Shown here: one piece after another, positions 18,201 to 26,952 of the stretch
How the letters are laid out: each line of letters begins with the position of its first letter
How positions within the stretch are numbered: the first letter of the stretch is position 1
From: JAWXBM01 sp034440115
GTDB lineage: Bacteria; Pseudomonadota; Gammaproteobacteria; Xanthomonadales; SZUA-36
Direction: 5' to 3'
Assembly: GCA_034440115.1 (NCBI GenBank)
Contig: JAWXBM010000117.1
Coordinates: 29,037-93,036 of the forward strand
DNA: 64,000 nucleotides
Program-made: the position numbers and the translations under genes
Notes under the pieces: generated by a model
Databases searched by the model: none
What the model saw: only the letters and a program-made list of their open reading frames with translations
Told to the model about the DNA's origin: nothing

Positions 18201-20168
18201 AGCGGCAATGACCAACTGGTTGAAGCGGTCGCTATCAATTTCCCCACCGATTGCCTGGCGGAAGGCATCCAGAAACAGACTGCGAATCGTCTCCAGGTTC
18301 AATTCACGACTAACCACCGGAATCATGTCAAAGTCCTGGATCCACAAGCGGTCACCGTCGGCAAACTCCAGCTCATAAGGCCGTTCGCTGATAATGCTCA
18401 AGCCCAGGTTTTCCAAAATGGGCAGCACCATGAACAGAGCAATGGGTTCGTGTTTGCGGAACAACTTGAGTCGGACTATGCCGCCTCGTTGTTTGCGTGG
18501 CCGGTACAAGCTCAGGCGCAAATCTTCGCCGCGGTCCAATGCGGCAGCATTTTCCACATCAAATGCGGCCACCCAGGGGGAGACATCTTCCTTGTAGGCT
18601 TCAGGAAACGCCGGGCAGAATCGATTGGCCAGCCGGAGGCCCTTCTCTTCACCTTGTTGCTGCAGCAGTATGGTGGTCAGTTCGTCCGCCCAGGAATGCA
18701 CGGCATCGACGATCTTCTGCTCCAGCAGTGCTACCTCAGGATGCGGCGTTTGACCTTGCTCAGGCCGAATGATCACATGCAGCCGGGCCAGCGCCGATTC
18801 CGAAATATTGACCACATAATCCAGCTTTTTGCCTTTCAGCGCCCGCTTCAGAATGGCCTGGATTTTTTCACGATTTTCGGTATTGAAACGCTCTCGCGGG
18901 ATATACACCAGGCAGGAATAATAGCGCCCATATTGTTCGCGACGTATGAACAGGCGCACTCGACGCCGCTCCTGCAGGTTTAAAATACCCTCGGCAATTT
19001 CTGCCAGCTCATCCGCATTGGCCTGAAACAGCTCATCGCGCGGCAGGGTTTCGAAAATGTGCATCAGGGTTTTCCAGGCATGGCTGCCTGGATGCAGGCT
19101 GAGTTTGCCAACGGCCTGATTCACCCTGCCCCGCACCAACGGGGTTTCCATCACGCTGAGGCTGTAGGCCGCTGAAGTGAACAAACCGAGAAAACGACGT
19201 TCACCTACAATCCGACCACGCTGGTCAAAGCGCAGCACGCCGATGTAGTCCATATAGCCGACGCGATGCACGGTAGACCGGGAATTGGTCTTGGTAATGA
19301 TCAAGGGAGAGTTGGCGCTGCGAGTGCGCACCTGTTCAGCCAGCGGACTGAGTGGCCGGGAATCTACTGTTTCGTCATCCTCTTCCAGGATGCCAAAGCC
19401 GGTGCCTGGAACAATATGCAGTTCATGTCCTTTACCCGCCTTGACCACTGAGTAGTCACGCACACCAAGGAAAATAAAATGATCGTCCACCAACCAGCGC
19501 ATGAATGCCTGGCATTCCGCCATCACCTCGACGTCAGCCTGGGGCGCCCATTGTGGCATTTCGCTACCAGTGGCTTCAGCCACGCTGATCATGGCTTGCC
19601 AGTCCTGCACAGCCAGATTCACGTCATAAATAGTGGCCGCCAATCTGTCCTTGATCTGTTGCAGCACCTTGGCTGAGCTCTGGTAGTTGATCTGGATCTG
19701 CATCACCGACTCGGCAATTCCGGCTGCGTCGTGACGCGAGACAATAGCCAATAACTTACCGGTTTTGCTGCGGCGAACTTTTATCACCGGGTGAATAATC
19801 AGCCGCACATCCAGACCCATTTCCGCCAGAGCCAGGGTGGCACTATCAACCAGGAAGGGTTTGTCGTCATTAACCATTTCCACAATCGTGTGTTTGCTTT
19901 CCCAGCCGTCCCTGGCGAGGCTGGGGTTGTACACCCGCAACAGCGATTCTCCCGGATTGCGGCGCGCCAGGAATTTCAATTGCGCAGCCAACATGACCGC
20001 CAGTACCTCGGCGTTGTTGGCGGCCAGCTCAGCCATGGGCACCCGGCGGAAGTAATACTCCGAGTAGGTTCGGCCAAGCTCGGCTGATTTAGCGCCCAGG
20101 CGGCTATTGAGCACAGCCGCGACCTGTTCCATAAGCAATTGCTTGTCTTGTTCGGAATTCCTGTTCAT
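15207..20168 (-). CDS. gdhB: NAD-specific glutamate dehydrogenase, large (about 180 kDa) class
   Basis: 1653 residues, normal for the large NAD-GDH class known from Streptomyces, Pseudomonas GdhB and Caulobacter. Long N-terminal ACT-like regulatory regions (for example MVNDDKPFLVDSATLALAEM) precede the catalytic core. The core shows GGAIARGGLRWSDRREDFRT, PVGAKGGFVLKR and VVAADKGTATFSDTAN, followed by the Rossmann NAD domain (GIGDMSGDVFGNGML). It deaminates glutamate to 2-oxoglutarate and feeds the TCA cycle; members can be allosterically controlled by amino acids or citrate. An AGGA site precedes the ATG. It is closely followed by nadK and preceded by an acyl-CoA dehydrogenase gene 14 bases upstream. 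Confidence 0.95.
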   Translation of the reverse strand: MNRNSEQDKQLLMEQVAAVLNSRLGAKSAELGRTYSEYYFRRVPMAELAANNAEVLAVMLAAQLKFLARRNPGESLLRVYNPSLARDGWESKHTIVEMVNDDKPFLVDSATLALAEMGLDVRLIIHPVIKVRRSKTGKLLAIVSRHDAAGIAESVMQIQINYQSSAKVLQQIKDRLAATIYDVNLAVQDWQAMISVAEATGSEMPQWAPQADVEVMAECQAFMRWLVDDHFIFLGVRDYSVVKAGKGHELHIVPGTGFGILEEDDETVDSRPLSPLAEQVRTRSANSPLIITKTNSRSTVHRVGYMDYIGVLRFDQRGRIVGERRFLGLFTSAAYSLSVMETPLVRGRVNQAVGKLSLHPGSHAWKTLMHIFETLPRDELFQANADELAEIAEGILNLQERRRVRLFIRREQYGRYYSCLVYIPRERFNTENREKIQAILKRALKGKKLDYVVNISESALARLHVIIRPEQGQTPHPEVALLEQKIVDAVHSWADELTTILLQQQGEEKGLRLANRFCPAFPEAYKEDVSPWVAAFDVENAAALDRGEDLRLSLYRPRKQRGGIVRLKLFRKHEPIALFMVLPILENLGLSIISERPYELEFADGDRLWIQDFDMIPVVSRELNLETIRSLFLDAFRQAIGGEIDSDRFNQLVIAAELNWRQVKVIRAYCKYLLQIGTHFSQSYMAETLAKFPLVSRLLVEMFEAMFDPERDDESDYRRQQSAKQFNHSMQTLLDGPFSQDEVLAEYLEEVYSTRQSGDRESQVQALRQAFQRALTSVSSLDEDRILYSFYDIMRATLRTSYFRCDDKGEIGDYISFKIESGKVADMPLPRPYREIWVYSPRFEGIHLRGGAIARGGLRWSDRREDFRTEVLGLMKAQNVKNTMIVPVGAKGGFVLKRPPTQGGREALQQEGVHCYKRFINALLDITDNLSEDEVLHPDKVVRRDEDDPYLVVAADKGTATFSDTANGISLQRGFWLGDAFASGGSVGYDHKAMGITAKGAWEGVKRHFRELGMDIQKQLFSVVGIGDMSGDVFGNGMLLSRKTCLKAAFNHLHIFLDPKPDPKSSFTERQRLFKKPRSGWDDYNLDRISTGGGVFSRLDKTIPLSQEVRAWLELEETQMPPHDLIKHLLQAPVDLLWNGGIGTYVKSSKESNADVGDMANNTVRVNGNELRCRVVGEGGNLGCTQRGRIEYAMAGGRINTDFIDNSAGVDTSDHEVNIKILLAQAIRSGKLKEKDRPALLASMTEEVAALVVRSNYLQTQAISMMETMKGPRMGSKQHFVAVMEGRGILNRQLEFLPEDEQLTERRTRGEGLTRPELSVLLSYSKIVVYQQLLASDLHEDAYWSRELIRYFPLPLQKRFADTMEEHRLRREIIATQVTNSMVNRMGVSFSLRMQEDTSATPAGVAKAFTIAREIFNAREFWAEVESLDNMVPAEEQTHALLTMWNVLRQATRWVLIRRGGRLDVQEMVERWSPGLKAMEKSIHSILSPTDSGAMELKRQSCLEAGLPEQLASRIALLEFILPALDVVETAAQRKLAVQDVAEVYFRLGELLHLKWLREQLESLPVKGQWHAHARAILRDELFSHHNQLVDTILRESGRSKDAVSNWISKHQSRVNPVISFMKEMAALPEMDYATLSVAVRSLGQMLESDSAA

Positions 20169-20182
20169 GGAATCGCTAATTC

Positions 20183-21346
20183 CTATCTGAGCCCGGTTTC
20201 AAGCCGGCTGATAACTATGCGTTGAATTTCACTGGTGCCTTCGTAAATTTCCGTGATCTTGGCGTCACGGAAGTAACGTTCAATCGGCATTTCCTTACTG
20301 AAACCCATGCCGCCGTGTATCTGCACGGCCTGGTGGGAGATGAACATGGCTGCTTCCGACGCGTAAAGCTTGGCCATGCTGGCTTCCAGGGTATAACGGG
20401 CACCGCTGGTGACAGCCTGTTGCTTGGCCCACGCGGCCTTCAAGGTGAGTAAGCGAGCGGCTTCAAGGCGGGTTTTCATATCAGCGATTTTGGCTTGCAG
20501 CATCTGGAAACTGCCGATTTCCTGACCGAACGCCTTACGCTCCTGCACCCAGGTAACACTGGCCTCGTAGGCCGCCTGCGCAATTCCGACCGCCTGTGCA
20601 GCGATGCCGATACGGCCGGCATCCAGCACACCCATGGCCTCTGAAAAGCCCTTACCCTCAGTTCCCAGAAGATTTTCAGCCGGGCATTGATAATCTTCAA
20701 ATTCAATTTCACAGGTGGCCGAAGCCCGGATTCCCAGCTTGGGCTCAACCTTGCCTCGAACAAAACCATCCAGCTTGGTATCAATCAGGAATGCAGATAT
20801 GCCTTTGGTATCCTGTGTTGGATCAGTCACCGCAAACAAAACCACGAAATCAGCGACTGGCCCGGAAGTGATCCAGGATTTCTTGCCGTTGATGCGATAA
20901 AAAGAGCCATCGGCAGACCGCTCTGCACGGGTGCGCATGTTGGCCGAATCGGAGCCAGACTGTGGTTCGGTAAGCGCATAAGCTCCAACTGCTTCACCGG
21001 CAGCTACCGGCCGAAGGAATTTCTGCTTTTGCTCTTCCGTACCATTTTTCAGAATACCATGTGAATACAGCGAGTTGTTAACTGACATAATGGTTCCGTG
21101 GGCTGCATCAGCCGCACTGATTTCCGCCAGCGCCAATACATAGCCAATGGCGTCCAGTCCGGCACCACCGTATTGTTCCGGTGTTTCCACCCCCATCAAA
21201 CCCAGTTCGCCCATCATGCTTACGGTAGCACTGGGAAATTCTCCACTGGCATCAAATTGGGCGGCGATGGGTGCAATCTGTTCGCGGGCAAAGTCTCGCG
21301 CCACTGCTTGAATCATGGCTTGTTCTTCGGTCAGTTCAAAATGCAT
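20183..21346 (-). CDS. Acyl-CoA dehydrogenase (short-chain type)
   Basis: 387 residues, complete acyl-CoA dehydrogenase fold: N-terminal helices, the FAD-binding YALTEPQSGSDSANM and WITSGPVADFVV segments, QAVQIHGGMGFSKEMPIER and the catalytic glutamate in IYEGTSEIQR. The closest look is to butyryl- or short branched-chain acyl-CoA dehydrogenases of beta-oxidation or branched-chain amino acid breakdown. The chain-length preference cannot be read from sequence. AGGA ribosome binding site nine bases before the ATG. Its stop is 14 bases before the glutamate dehydrogenase start, suggesting one transcript for amino-acid catabolism. Confidence 0.9.
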   Translation of the reverse strand: MHFELTEEQAMIQAVARDFAREQIAPIAAQFDASGEFPSATVSMMGELGLMGVETPEQYGGAGLDAIGYVLALAEISAADAAHGTIMSVNNSLYSHGILKNGTEEQKQKFLRPVAAGEAVGAYALTEPQSGSDSANMRTRAERSADGSFYRINGKKSWITSGPVADFVVLFAVTDPTQDTKGISAFLIDTKLDGFVRGKVEPKLGIRASATCEIEFEDYQCPAENLLGTEGKGFSEAMGVLDAGRIGIAAQAVGIAQAAYEASVTWVQERKAFGQEIGSFQMLQAKIADMKTRLEAARLLTLKAAWAKQQAVTSGARYTLEASMAKLYASEAAMFISHQAVQIHGGMGFSKEMPIERYFRDAKITEIYEGTSEIQRIVISRLETGLR

Positions 21347-21478
21347 GTCTGGAAATCCTGTCTGGCAATCCTGGACGGACTCGTCTGGGCAGGCAATTAT
21401 ACGTTTTGCCGCCAGCGAGCGGATGAAATCGACTCCGCCTGCTATTGACCTGTAAACGCGCAGCCGATAATCTCTATG

Positions 21479-21496
21479 TATCTTTAAATCAAGATA
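21479..21496. promoter_or_regulatory. Candidate operator at the start of the ArsR-methyltransferase gene
   Basis: TATCTT (21479-21484) and AAGATA (21491-21496) form a perfect inverted repeat with a 6-base spacer, ending nine bases before the ATG at 21506. Looser symmetry (ATCTCT...AGAGAT) extends on both sides. An ArsR-family dimer operator here would let the regulator control itself and metH. Confidence 0.5.
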
Positions 21497-21505
21497 GAGA
21501 GATAT

Positions 21506-22456
21506 ATGGTCGTCAAGGCCTTATCTGGCATGGATTTACAAAGCGCTTCACTGCATTGTCGGTTGTTGGCAGATTCTACACGATTGCGCCTGTTGCTTAT
21601 CCTGGAGCAGGAGGAATTAAGCGTTGCCGAGTTGGCCGCCATCCTGCAACTGGCACAACCGCGCATTTCAACCCATCTGGCCAAGTTGAAAGAGGCTGGC
21701 CTGGTGATCGACCGGCGTGAAGGTGTTTCCGTTTATTACCGCATGTCGGGCAGTTTGCAGAACCAGAGTCTCGAAGCTTTGTGGGCGGTGCTGCGACTGA
21801 GCCGGGAAGACCCCCTGGTGCAACAGGACCTGGAGCGAATTTCACCGGTGCTGCGCTCGCGCAGTGGCACCACCTGGGCAGAAAGCGTGGCTGGTGATAT
21901 GGACCGGCACTATTCCCCCGGGCGCACCTGGGAAGCCACCTCCCGCGCACTGGTCAACCTGCTGTCACCCGGCCGGGTGTTGGATATTGCTTCCGGCGAC
22001 GGGGTAATGGCTGAGCTTCTGGCGCCACATGCCAGCGCAGTGATTTGTATTGATATCAGTGAAAAAGTCGTGGCAGCGGGCCGCCAACGCCTGGCTGATC
22101 GAAGCAATGTCGAATTCAAGACGGGCGATATGCACCAACTGCCCTTCAAGGACAAAAGTTTCGATACGGTTTTGCTGATGCACGCGCTGACTTACACCGA
22201 CCAGCCTGAACGGGTATTGCGTGAAGCATATCGGGTACTCAAACCCGCTGGCCAACTGTTGGCGGTAACCCTGGCAAAACACCGCCACAAAAAAGCAGTT
22301 GAACCCTACAACCATGCCAACCTCGGTTTTGCACCCGAACAATTGCGCAAGCTGGCCGAACAGAGCGGCCTGCAGGTCGAATGCTGTGAGGTGACTGCGC
22401 ATGAAAAACGCCCGCCTCATTTTGCCGTGCTGACTTTGTCAGCCCAGCACCCCTGA
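21506..22456 (+). CDS. ArsR-family regulator fused to SAM-dependent methyltransferase (SahR-like)
   Basis: 316 residues. Residues 10-100 are an ArsR/SmtB winged helix (HCRLLADSTRLRLLLILEQE, VAELAAILQLAQPRISTHLA). No CxC or other metal-site motif is obvious. From about 120 on there is a class I methyltransferase domain with the SAM-binding motif VLDIASGDGVMAELLA and DKSFDTVLLMHAL. SahR-type regulators sense S-adenosylhomocysteine and control methionine-cycle genes; some have this fused architecture. It is 28 bases upstream of metH on the same strand, which supports that reading. The start could also be the ATG at 21530. Confidence 0.8.
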   Translation: MVVKALSGMDLQSASLHCRLLADSTRLRLLLILEQEELSVAELAAILQLAQPRISTHLAKLKEAGLVIDRREGVSVYYRMSGSLQNQSLEALWAVLRLSREDPLVQQDLERISPVLRSRSGTTWAESVAGDMDRHYSPGRTWEATSRALVNLLSPGRVLDIASGDGVMAELLAPHASAVICIDISEKVVAAGRQRLADRSNVEFKTGDMHQLPFKDKSFDTVLLMHALTYTDQPERVLREAYRVLKPAGQLLAVTLAKHRHKKAVEPYNHANLGFAPEQLRKLAEQSGLQVECCEVTAHEKRPPHFAVLTLSAQHP

Positions 22457-22484
22457 CTTTGATGCGTCAACCAACTGACAATCC

Positions 22485-25400
22485 ATGAATATGAGTGCCC
22501 GGAACGGCCTGCCCTATCAGAATCCTGAACGGCTGGCGAAGCTGAAAGCTTTACTGCAGCAGCGCATTCTGATCACTGATGGCGCCATGGGCACCATGAT
22601 TCAGCAGCTTCAACTGAGCGAACAGCAATTTCGTGGAAAGCGCTGCGCACAACATCCTCAATCGCTCAAGGGCAACAACGATTTGTTGTGTCTGACCCAA
22701 CCTGACTTGATCAGCACGATTCATCACGATTTTCTGGCTGCGGGTGCTGATATTCTGGAAACCAATTCCTTCAATGCGACCACCATATCGCAGCAGGATT
22801 ACGGCACTGCTGAACTGGCCCGCGAAATCAACTGCGCAAGCGCCCGCCTGGCAGTAGCCGCGGCGCGGGAATTTGAACTGCAGGACCCAGGCAAGCTCAG
22901 ATTTGTAATGGGCGCCATGGGCCCCACCAATCGCACGGCATCATTGTCACCCGATGTGTTGCGCCCGGAATTCCGCAATATCTGCTTCGAGCAACTCAGC
23001 GCTGCCTATGAAGATGCCGCCTACGGCCTGATCGAAGGCGGCTGTGACCTGCTGATCGTCGAAACCGTATTCGACACGCTGAACTGCAAAGCGGCTCTGT
23101 TTGGCATTGAAGAGGCCTTTATCCAACTGGGTTATCGGTTGCCGGTGATCATCTCTGGCACCATCATCGATGCCAGCGGGCGCACCCTGTCCGGCCAGAC
23201 AGTGGAAGCTTTCTGGTATTCCATTCGTCACGCACAACCTTTTGCCGTGGGTTTGAACTGCGCTCTGGGCGCGGTGGAAATCCGCCCCTGGATTCGCAAC
23301 CTGGCGAACATCGCCGAATGCCCGATCATTCTCTATCCCAATGCCGGCTTGCCCAATGAATTGGGCGACTATGACGATACGCCGGAGCATATGTCGCAGG
23401 TGATTGGGCAATTCGCTGACGAGGGTTTGTTGAACATCGTCGGTGGTTGTTGCGGTACGCGACCGGAGCATATCCTGGCCATTGCTCAGGCAGTTGCCAA
23501 CAAACCGGTGCGCAAACCAGCGCAACCTGACCCGTGGTGCCGATTGGCCGGTCTGGAGCCTCTGGTGCTGCGTCCTGACCTGAATTTCGTCAACGTCGGC
23601 GAACGCACCAATGTCACGGGCTCGGCCGTATTTCGCAAACTGATCGAAAAGGATGATTACGCGGCAGCGCTGGAAATCGCCCGACAACAGGTCGAGAACG
23701 GCGCGCAGATCATCGATGTCAACATGGACGAGGGCTTGCTGGATGGCCCCGAAGCCATGAGTCATTTCCTCAAGCTGATTGCCTCTGAACCGGACATCTC
23801 GCGCGTACCGGTGATGATCGACTCTTCACGTTGGGAAGTGATCGAAGCCGGGCTGCGCTGCCTGCAAGGCAAGGGCATCGTTAATTCCATCAGCATGAAG
23901 GAAGGCGAGGAAATTTTTATCCAACAGGCCAGGCTGGTGAGGCGCTATGGCGCGGCAGCCATCGTCATGGCCTTTGATGAAAAAGGCCAGGCCGATACGC
24001 TGGAACGTCGCATTGCCATCTGCCAACGGGCCTGGAAAATCCTCACCGAACAGGTGGGTTTTCCGCCCGAAGACATAATTTTTGATCCGAACATTTTTGC
24101 CGTAGCCACCGGTATTGCTGAGCACTCCAACTACGGTGTGGACTTTATCGAAGCCACCCGCCAGATCAAGCAGCTTTGCCCCGGGGCCAAGATATCCGGC
24201 GGCGTAAGCAATATTTCTTTTTCATTCCGCGGTCAGGACCGCGTGCGCGAAGCCATTCACGCGGTGTTTTTGTACCACGCTGTGCACGCTGGTATGGACA
24301 TGGGCATTGTCAACGCTGGCCAGTTGGAAGTTTATGATGAAATCGCCCCGGGCCTGCGCGAGGCAGTGGAAGATGTGATCCTCAACCGGCGCGAGGACTC
24401 CACCGAGCGTTTGCTGGAAATCGCCCAGCAGTTCCAGGGCGGTGTCAATCGTGAAGTTGATGAAGCGGCCTGGCGCGATGGCTCGGTGCATGAGCGGCTG
24501 GTGCACGCTCTGGTGAAAGGAATTACTTCCCATATTGAGCAAGACACCGAAGAGGCACGACGCTCATCACGACGTGCGCTGGACGTGATCGAAGGTCCCT
24601 TGATGGCTGGCATGAATGTGGTCGGCGACCTGTTTGGCGACGGCAAGATGTTCCTGCCGCAAGTGGTCAAAAGCGCCCGCGTGATGAAGCAGGCCGTCGC
24701 GGTGTTGATTCCGCATATCGAACATGAAAAGAAACTATCCGGCGCACCCGCTGAAGCACAGGCGCATGTGGTTATGGCCACGGTTAAAGGTGATGTGCAT
24801 GACATTGGCAAGAACATTGTAGCGGTGGTGTTGCGGTGCAATAATTTCCGTGTTACCGACCTGGGCGTGATGGTGCCAGGCGACACCATTCTGGATGCGG
24901 CCATCCGCGAAAAAGCAGATATCGTTGGGCTGTCCGGGCTGATCACCCCATCGCTGGACGAAATGCGCCAGGTAGCGGCAGAGATGAACCGTCGCGGCAT
25001 GACACTGCCGTTAATGATAGGTGGCGCAACTACCTCTCCAGTACATACCGCATTGCGCATTGAACCCGAGTACAGCGCGAACGTGGTATGGGTAAAAGAC
25101 GCTTCCCGTGCCGTTGGTGTTGCACGGGCTTTGTGCCAAACCGACAGCCGACAGGAATTACTGCAGCAAACCAGCCAGGACTTCGCCACCTTGCGGGAAC
25201 GGCGGGCGCAAGGCAGTCGCCGTGACCCACCCGTCAGCTTGCCACAGGCCCGCAAAAACAAGCTGGCCATAGACTGGGCCGCAGGCATTCCGAGAAGTCC
25301 CAACTGCCCCGGCATCACGGTACTAGCGGATGTACCGCTGGCAGAGCTTATCGACACCATAGACTGGACGCCCTTTTTCCAGACCTGGGAATTGGCTGGC

Positions 25401-26249
25401 CGTTATCCGCAAATCCTGCAGGATGATGTGGTTGGTGAAGTGGCCAGCAATCTGTTCCGGGATGCACAGGAGATGTTGCAGCGCATTGTGGCTGAAAAGT
25501 GGTTGAAGGCTGCAGCCGTGATTGGGCTCTATCCCGCGCGTGCGGTGGGCGACGATGTCCAACTTTTCGATCCGGATGATCCCGATGTCCAGCTTGAAAC
25601 CCTTAATTTCCTGCGTCAGCAGAAAGCCAAGGCTTCAGGACGTGCCAATTCCTGTTTGGCCGATTTTATTGCACCGGTTTTCATTGATGCGGTTTCCACT
25701 GATTCAACTTTCATTGATTCGGCAGAAACCGGATTACAGGATCATATGGGCCTGTTTGCCGTTACCGCGGGTTTGGGCATAGAAACCAAGCTGGCTGAGT
25801 TTGAAGCTGCCAATGATGACTACCAATCCATACTGCTGAAAGCCTTGGCAGACCGGTTGGCCGAATCGCTGGCCGAACGAGTGCATCAACTGGTGCGCAC
25901 CCAGTACTGGGGATACACGGCGGATGAAGGCCTGAACAACGAAGCTCTGATTACTGAGCAGTACCAGGGCATACGTCCAGCGCCGGGTTATCCAGCCTGT
26001 CCTGATCACAGCGAGAAAAAGAAGCTGTTCAAATTACTCGATGCCAACGGGCGCATTGGCATGCAACTGACCGATGGCTATGCCATGTATCCTGCGGCCA
26101 GCGTCAGTGGTTATTATTTTGCTCATCCCGAGGCTAAATATTTTGTACTGGGACCAGTACAGGAAGATCAATTGTTGGATTATGCTGAGCGCAAACAATG
26201 CACGATGCAGGAACTGAAACGTGTTATACCGGCCAACCTGGCTGACTGA
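22485..26249 (+). CDS. metH: Cobalamin-dependent methionine synthase
   Basis: 1254 residues with all four MetH modules. The N-terminal homocysteine-binding barrel has ITDGAMGTMIQ and zinc-ligand cysteines in GLNCALGA and IVGGCCGTRPEH. The methyltetrahydrofolate-binding domain contains NVGERTNVTGS. The B12-binding module has the DVHDIGKN histidine loop, and the C-terminal AdoMet activation domain has DGYAMYPAASVSGYYFAHP. It remethylates homocysteine to methionine. A linker near residues 1065-1085 carries a repetitive Thr/Asp/Ser stretch. It forms an operon with the upstream SahR-like gene. Its TGA abuts the stop of the converging gene with no bases between. Confidence 0.97.
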   Translation: MNMSARNGLPYQNPERLAKLKALLQQRILITDGAMGTMIQQLQLSEQQFRGKRCAQHPQSLKGNNDLLCLTQPDLISTIHHDFLAAGADILETNSFNATTISQQDYGTAELAREINCASARLAVAAAREFELQDPGKLRFVMGAMGPTNRTASLSPDVLRPEFRNICFEQLSAAYEDAAYGLIEGGCDLLIVETVFDTLNCKAALFGIEEAFIQLGYRLPVIISGTIIDASGRTLSGQTVEAFWYSIRHAQPFAVGLNCALGAVEIRPWIRNLANIAECPIILYPNAGLPNELGDYDDTPEHMSQVIGQFADEGLLNIVGGCCGTRPEHILAIAQAVANKPVRKPAQPDPWCRLAGLEPLVLRPDLNFVNVGERTNVTGSAVFRKLIEKDDYAAALEIARQQVENGAQIIDVNMDEGLLDGPEAMSHFLKLIASEPDISRVPVMIDSSRWEVIEAGLRCLQGKGIVNSISMKEGEEIFIQQARLVRRYGAAAIVMAFDEKGQADTLERRIAICQRAWKILTEQVGFPPEDIIFDPNIFAVATGIAEHSNYGVDFIEATRQIKQLCPGAKISGGVSNISFSFRGQDRVREAIHAVFLYHAVHAGMDMGIVNAGQLEVYDEIAPGLREAVEDVILNRREDSTERLLEIAQQFQGGVNREVDEAAWRDGSVHERLVHALVKGITSHIEQDTEEARRSSRRALDVIEGPLMAGMNVVGDLFGDGKMFLPQVVKSARVMKQAVAVLIPHIEHEKKLSGAPAEAQAHVVMATVKGDVHDIGKNIVAVVLRCNNFRVTDLGVMVPGDTILDAAIREKADIVGLSGLITPSLDEMRQVAAEMNRRGMTLPLMIGGATTSPVHTALRIEPEYSANVVWVKDASRAVGVARALCQTDSRQELLQQTSQDFATLRERRAQGSRRDPPVSLPQARKNKLAIDWAAGIPRSPNCPGITVLADVPLAELIDTIDWTPFFQTWELAGRYPQILQDDVVGEVASNLFRDAQEMLQRIVAEKWLKAAAVIGLYPARAVGDDVQLFDPDDPDVQLETLNFLRQQKAKASGRANSCLADFIAPVFIDAVSTDSTFIDSAETGLQDHMGLFAVTAGLGIETKLAEFEAANDDYQSILLKALADRLAESLAERVHQLVRTQYWGYTADEGLNNEALITEQYQGIRPAPGYPACPDHSEKKKLFKLLDANGRIGMQLTDGYAMYPAASVSGYYFAHPEAKYFVLGPVQEDQLLDYAERKQCTMQELKRVIPANLAD

Positions 26250-26951
26250 TCAATCGGCTTGGGGATCGCCCGATTGGTCGTCTAATTCACTTGCCTGATC
26301 AATCACTGCAGCACTTGGCTGGCCATTGGCAACTTCACTAGCAGATTTTTCAAAAGCGGCCCAAAGCTCTTCGTCATCGTCAGCACCCGCCAGCAGATCT
26401 GGGACATGTGCTGGTGAAAGTTTTCGAACAGCTTCGATATGTTCGCCGGACAGCAGGTGATAACCACCAGCCAGGTAAACCACTCCCAGCTTGCCTTCAT
26501 TCATCTGCAACAATTGCTCCGCAGTCACGTGAACCTTGCGAATGCGGTCTTTGTACAAGAAATAGCGCGCTTCATCGGCTTCGGCCAGGTTGAGCCGGTG
26601 TTGATCGATGATCTGGCGGATTTGTTTGTTCAGCACCGCCCGCTTGCGATCTTCTTCCATCTTGCGCTCACGGGCTTTTTGCTTTTCGGATTTTTCCTCA
26701 CTTTCACGAATCCGGTAGGCCTGCTCCAGCGAGATATCGTCCGCTGACTTGGCATTTGCAGCAGATTCAGAAACACGCTTTGCAGCCGGATGTGCAGGCT
26801 CCGGCTTTTTTGCTGCGCTGCGCTTTTGGAAATGCGGCTTTTGATCGGGCGTTTGTCTGGTCTTTTCCCTGACCTTTCCCCTGACCTTTTCCCTGACCTT
26901 TTCTTTAGCCAGGCCCAATGCCATTAACTGGTCTTGTAACGACTTACTCAC
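26250..26951 (-). CDS. DUF2058 family protein (YaiL-like)
   Basis: 233 residues from a GTG start (VSKSLQDQLMALGLAKEK), which matches the usual MSKSLQDQL start of the family. An AGAGGA ribosome binding site lies in the end of the fcl gene, whose TAG is one base away. The middle is a highly charged, likely helical or coiled region (EEKSEKQKARERKMEEDRKR) and the C-terminal half is the conserved DUF2058 domain (INQ-type RYFLYKDRIRKVHV, VVYLAGGYHLL). The function is unknown; E. coli YaiL is nucleoprotein-like. The lysine-rich N-terminal part contains a threefold 12-bp repeat. Confidence 0.8.
   Translation of the reverse strand: MSKSLQDQLMALGLAKEKVREKVRGKVREKTRQTPDQKPHFQKRSAAKKPEPAHPAAKRVSESAANAKSADDISLEQAYRIRESEEKSEKQKARERKMEEDRKRAVLNKQIRQIIDQHRLNLAEADEARYFLYKDRIRKVHVTAEQLLQMNEGKLGVVYLAGGYHLLSGEHIEAVRKLSPAHVPDLLAGADDDEELWAAFEKSASEVANGQPSAAVIDQASELDDQSGDPQAD
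26865..26900. repeat. Threefold 12-bp in-frame tandem repeat inside the DUF2058 gene
   Basis: Three units resembling TTCCCTGACCTT follow one another at 26865-26876, 26877-26888 and 26889-26900. On the coding strand they give the repeated peptide KVREKVRGKVREK. Because 12 is a multiple of 3, copy-number change would keep the frame. Confidence 0.75.
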
Positions 26952-26952
26952 C

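Noticed and set aside
18009..18983. Long plus-strand open frame inside the glutamate dehydrogenase gene (324 codons)
   Set aside because: It lies fully antisense to a well-conserved enzyme, has no recognisable domain, and its composition reflects the opposite strand's codons.
24332..25360. Long minus-strand open frame inside metH (342 codons)
   Set aside because: Antisense to the conserved B12-binding and linker regions of MetH; Ser/Arg-rich product with no recognisable motif.
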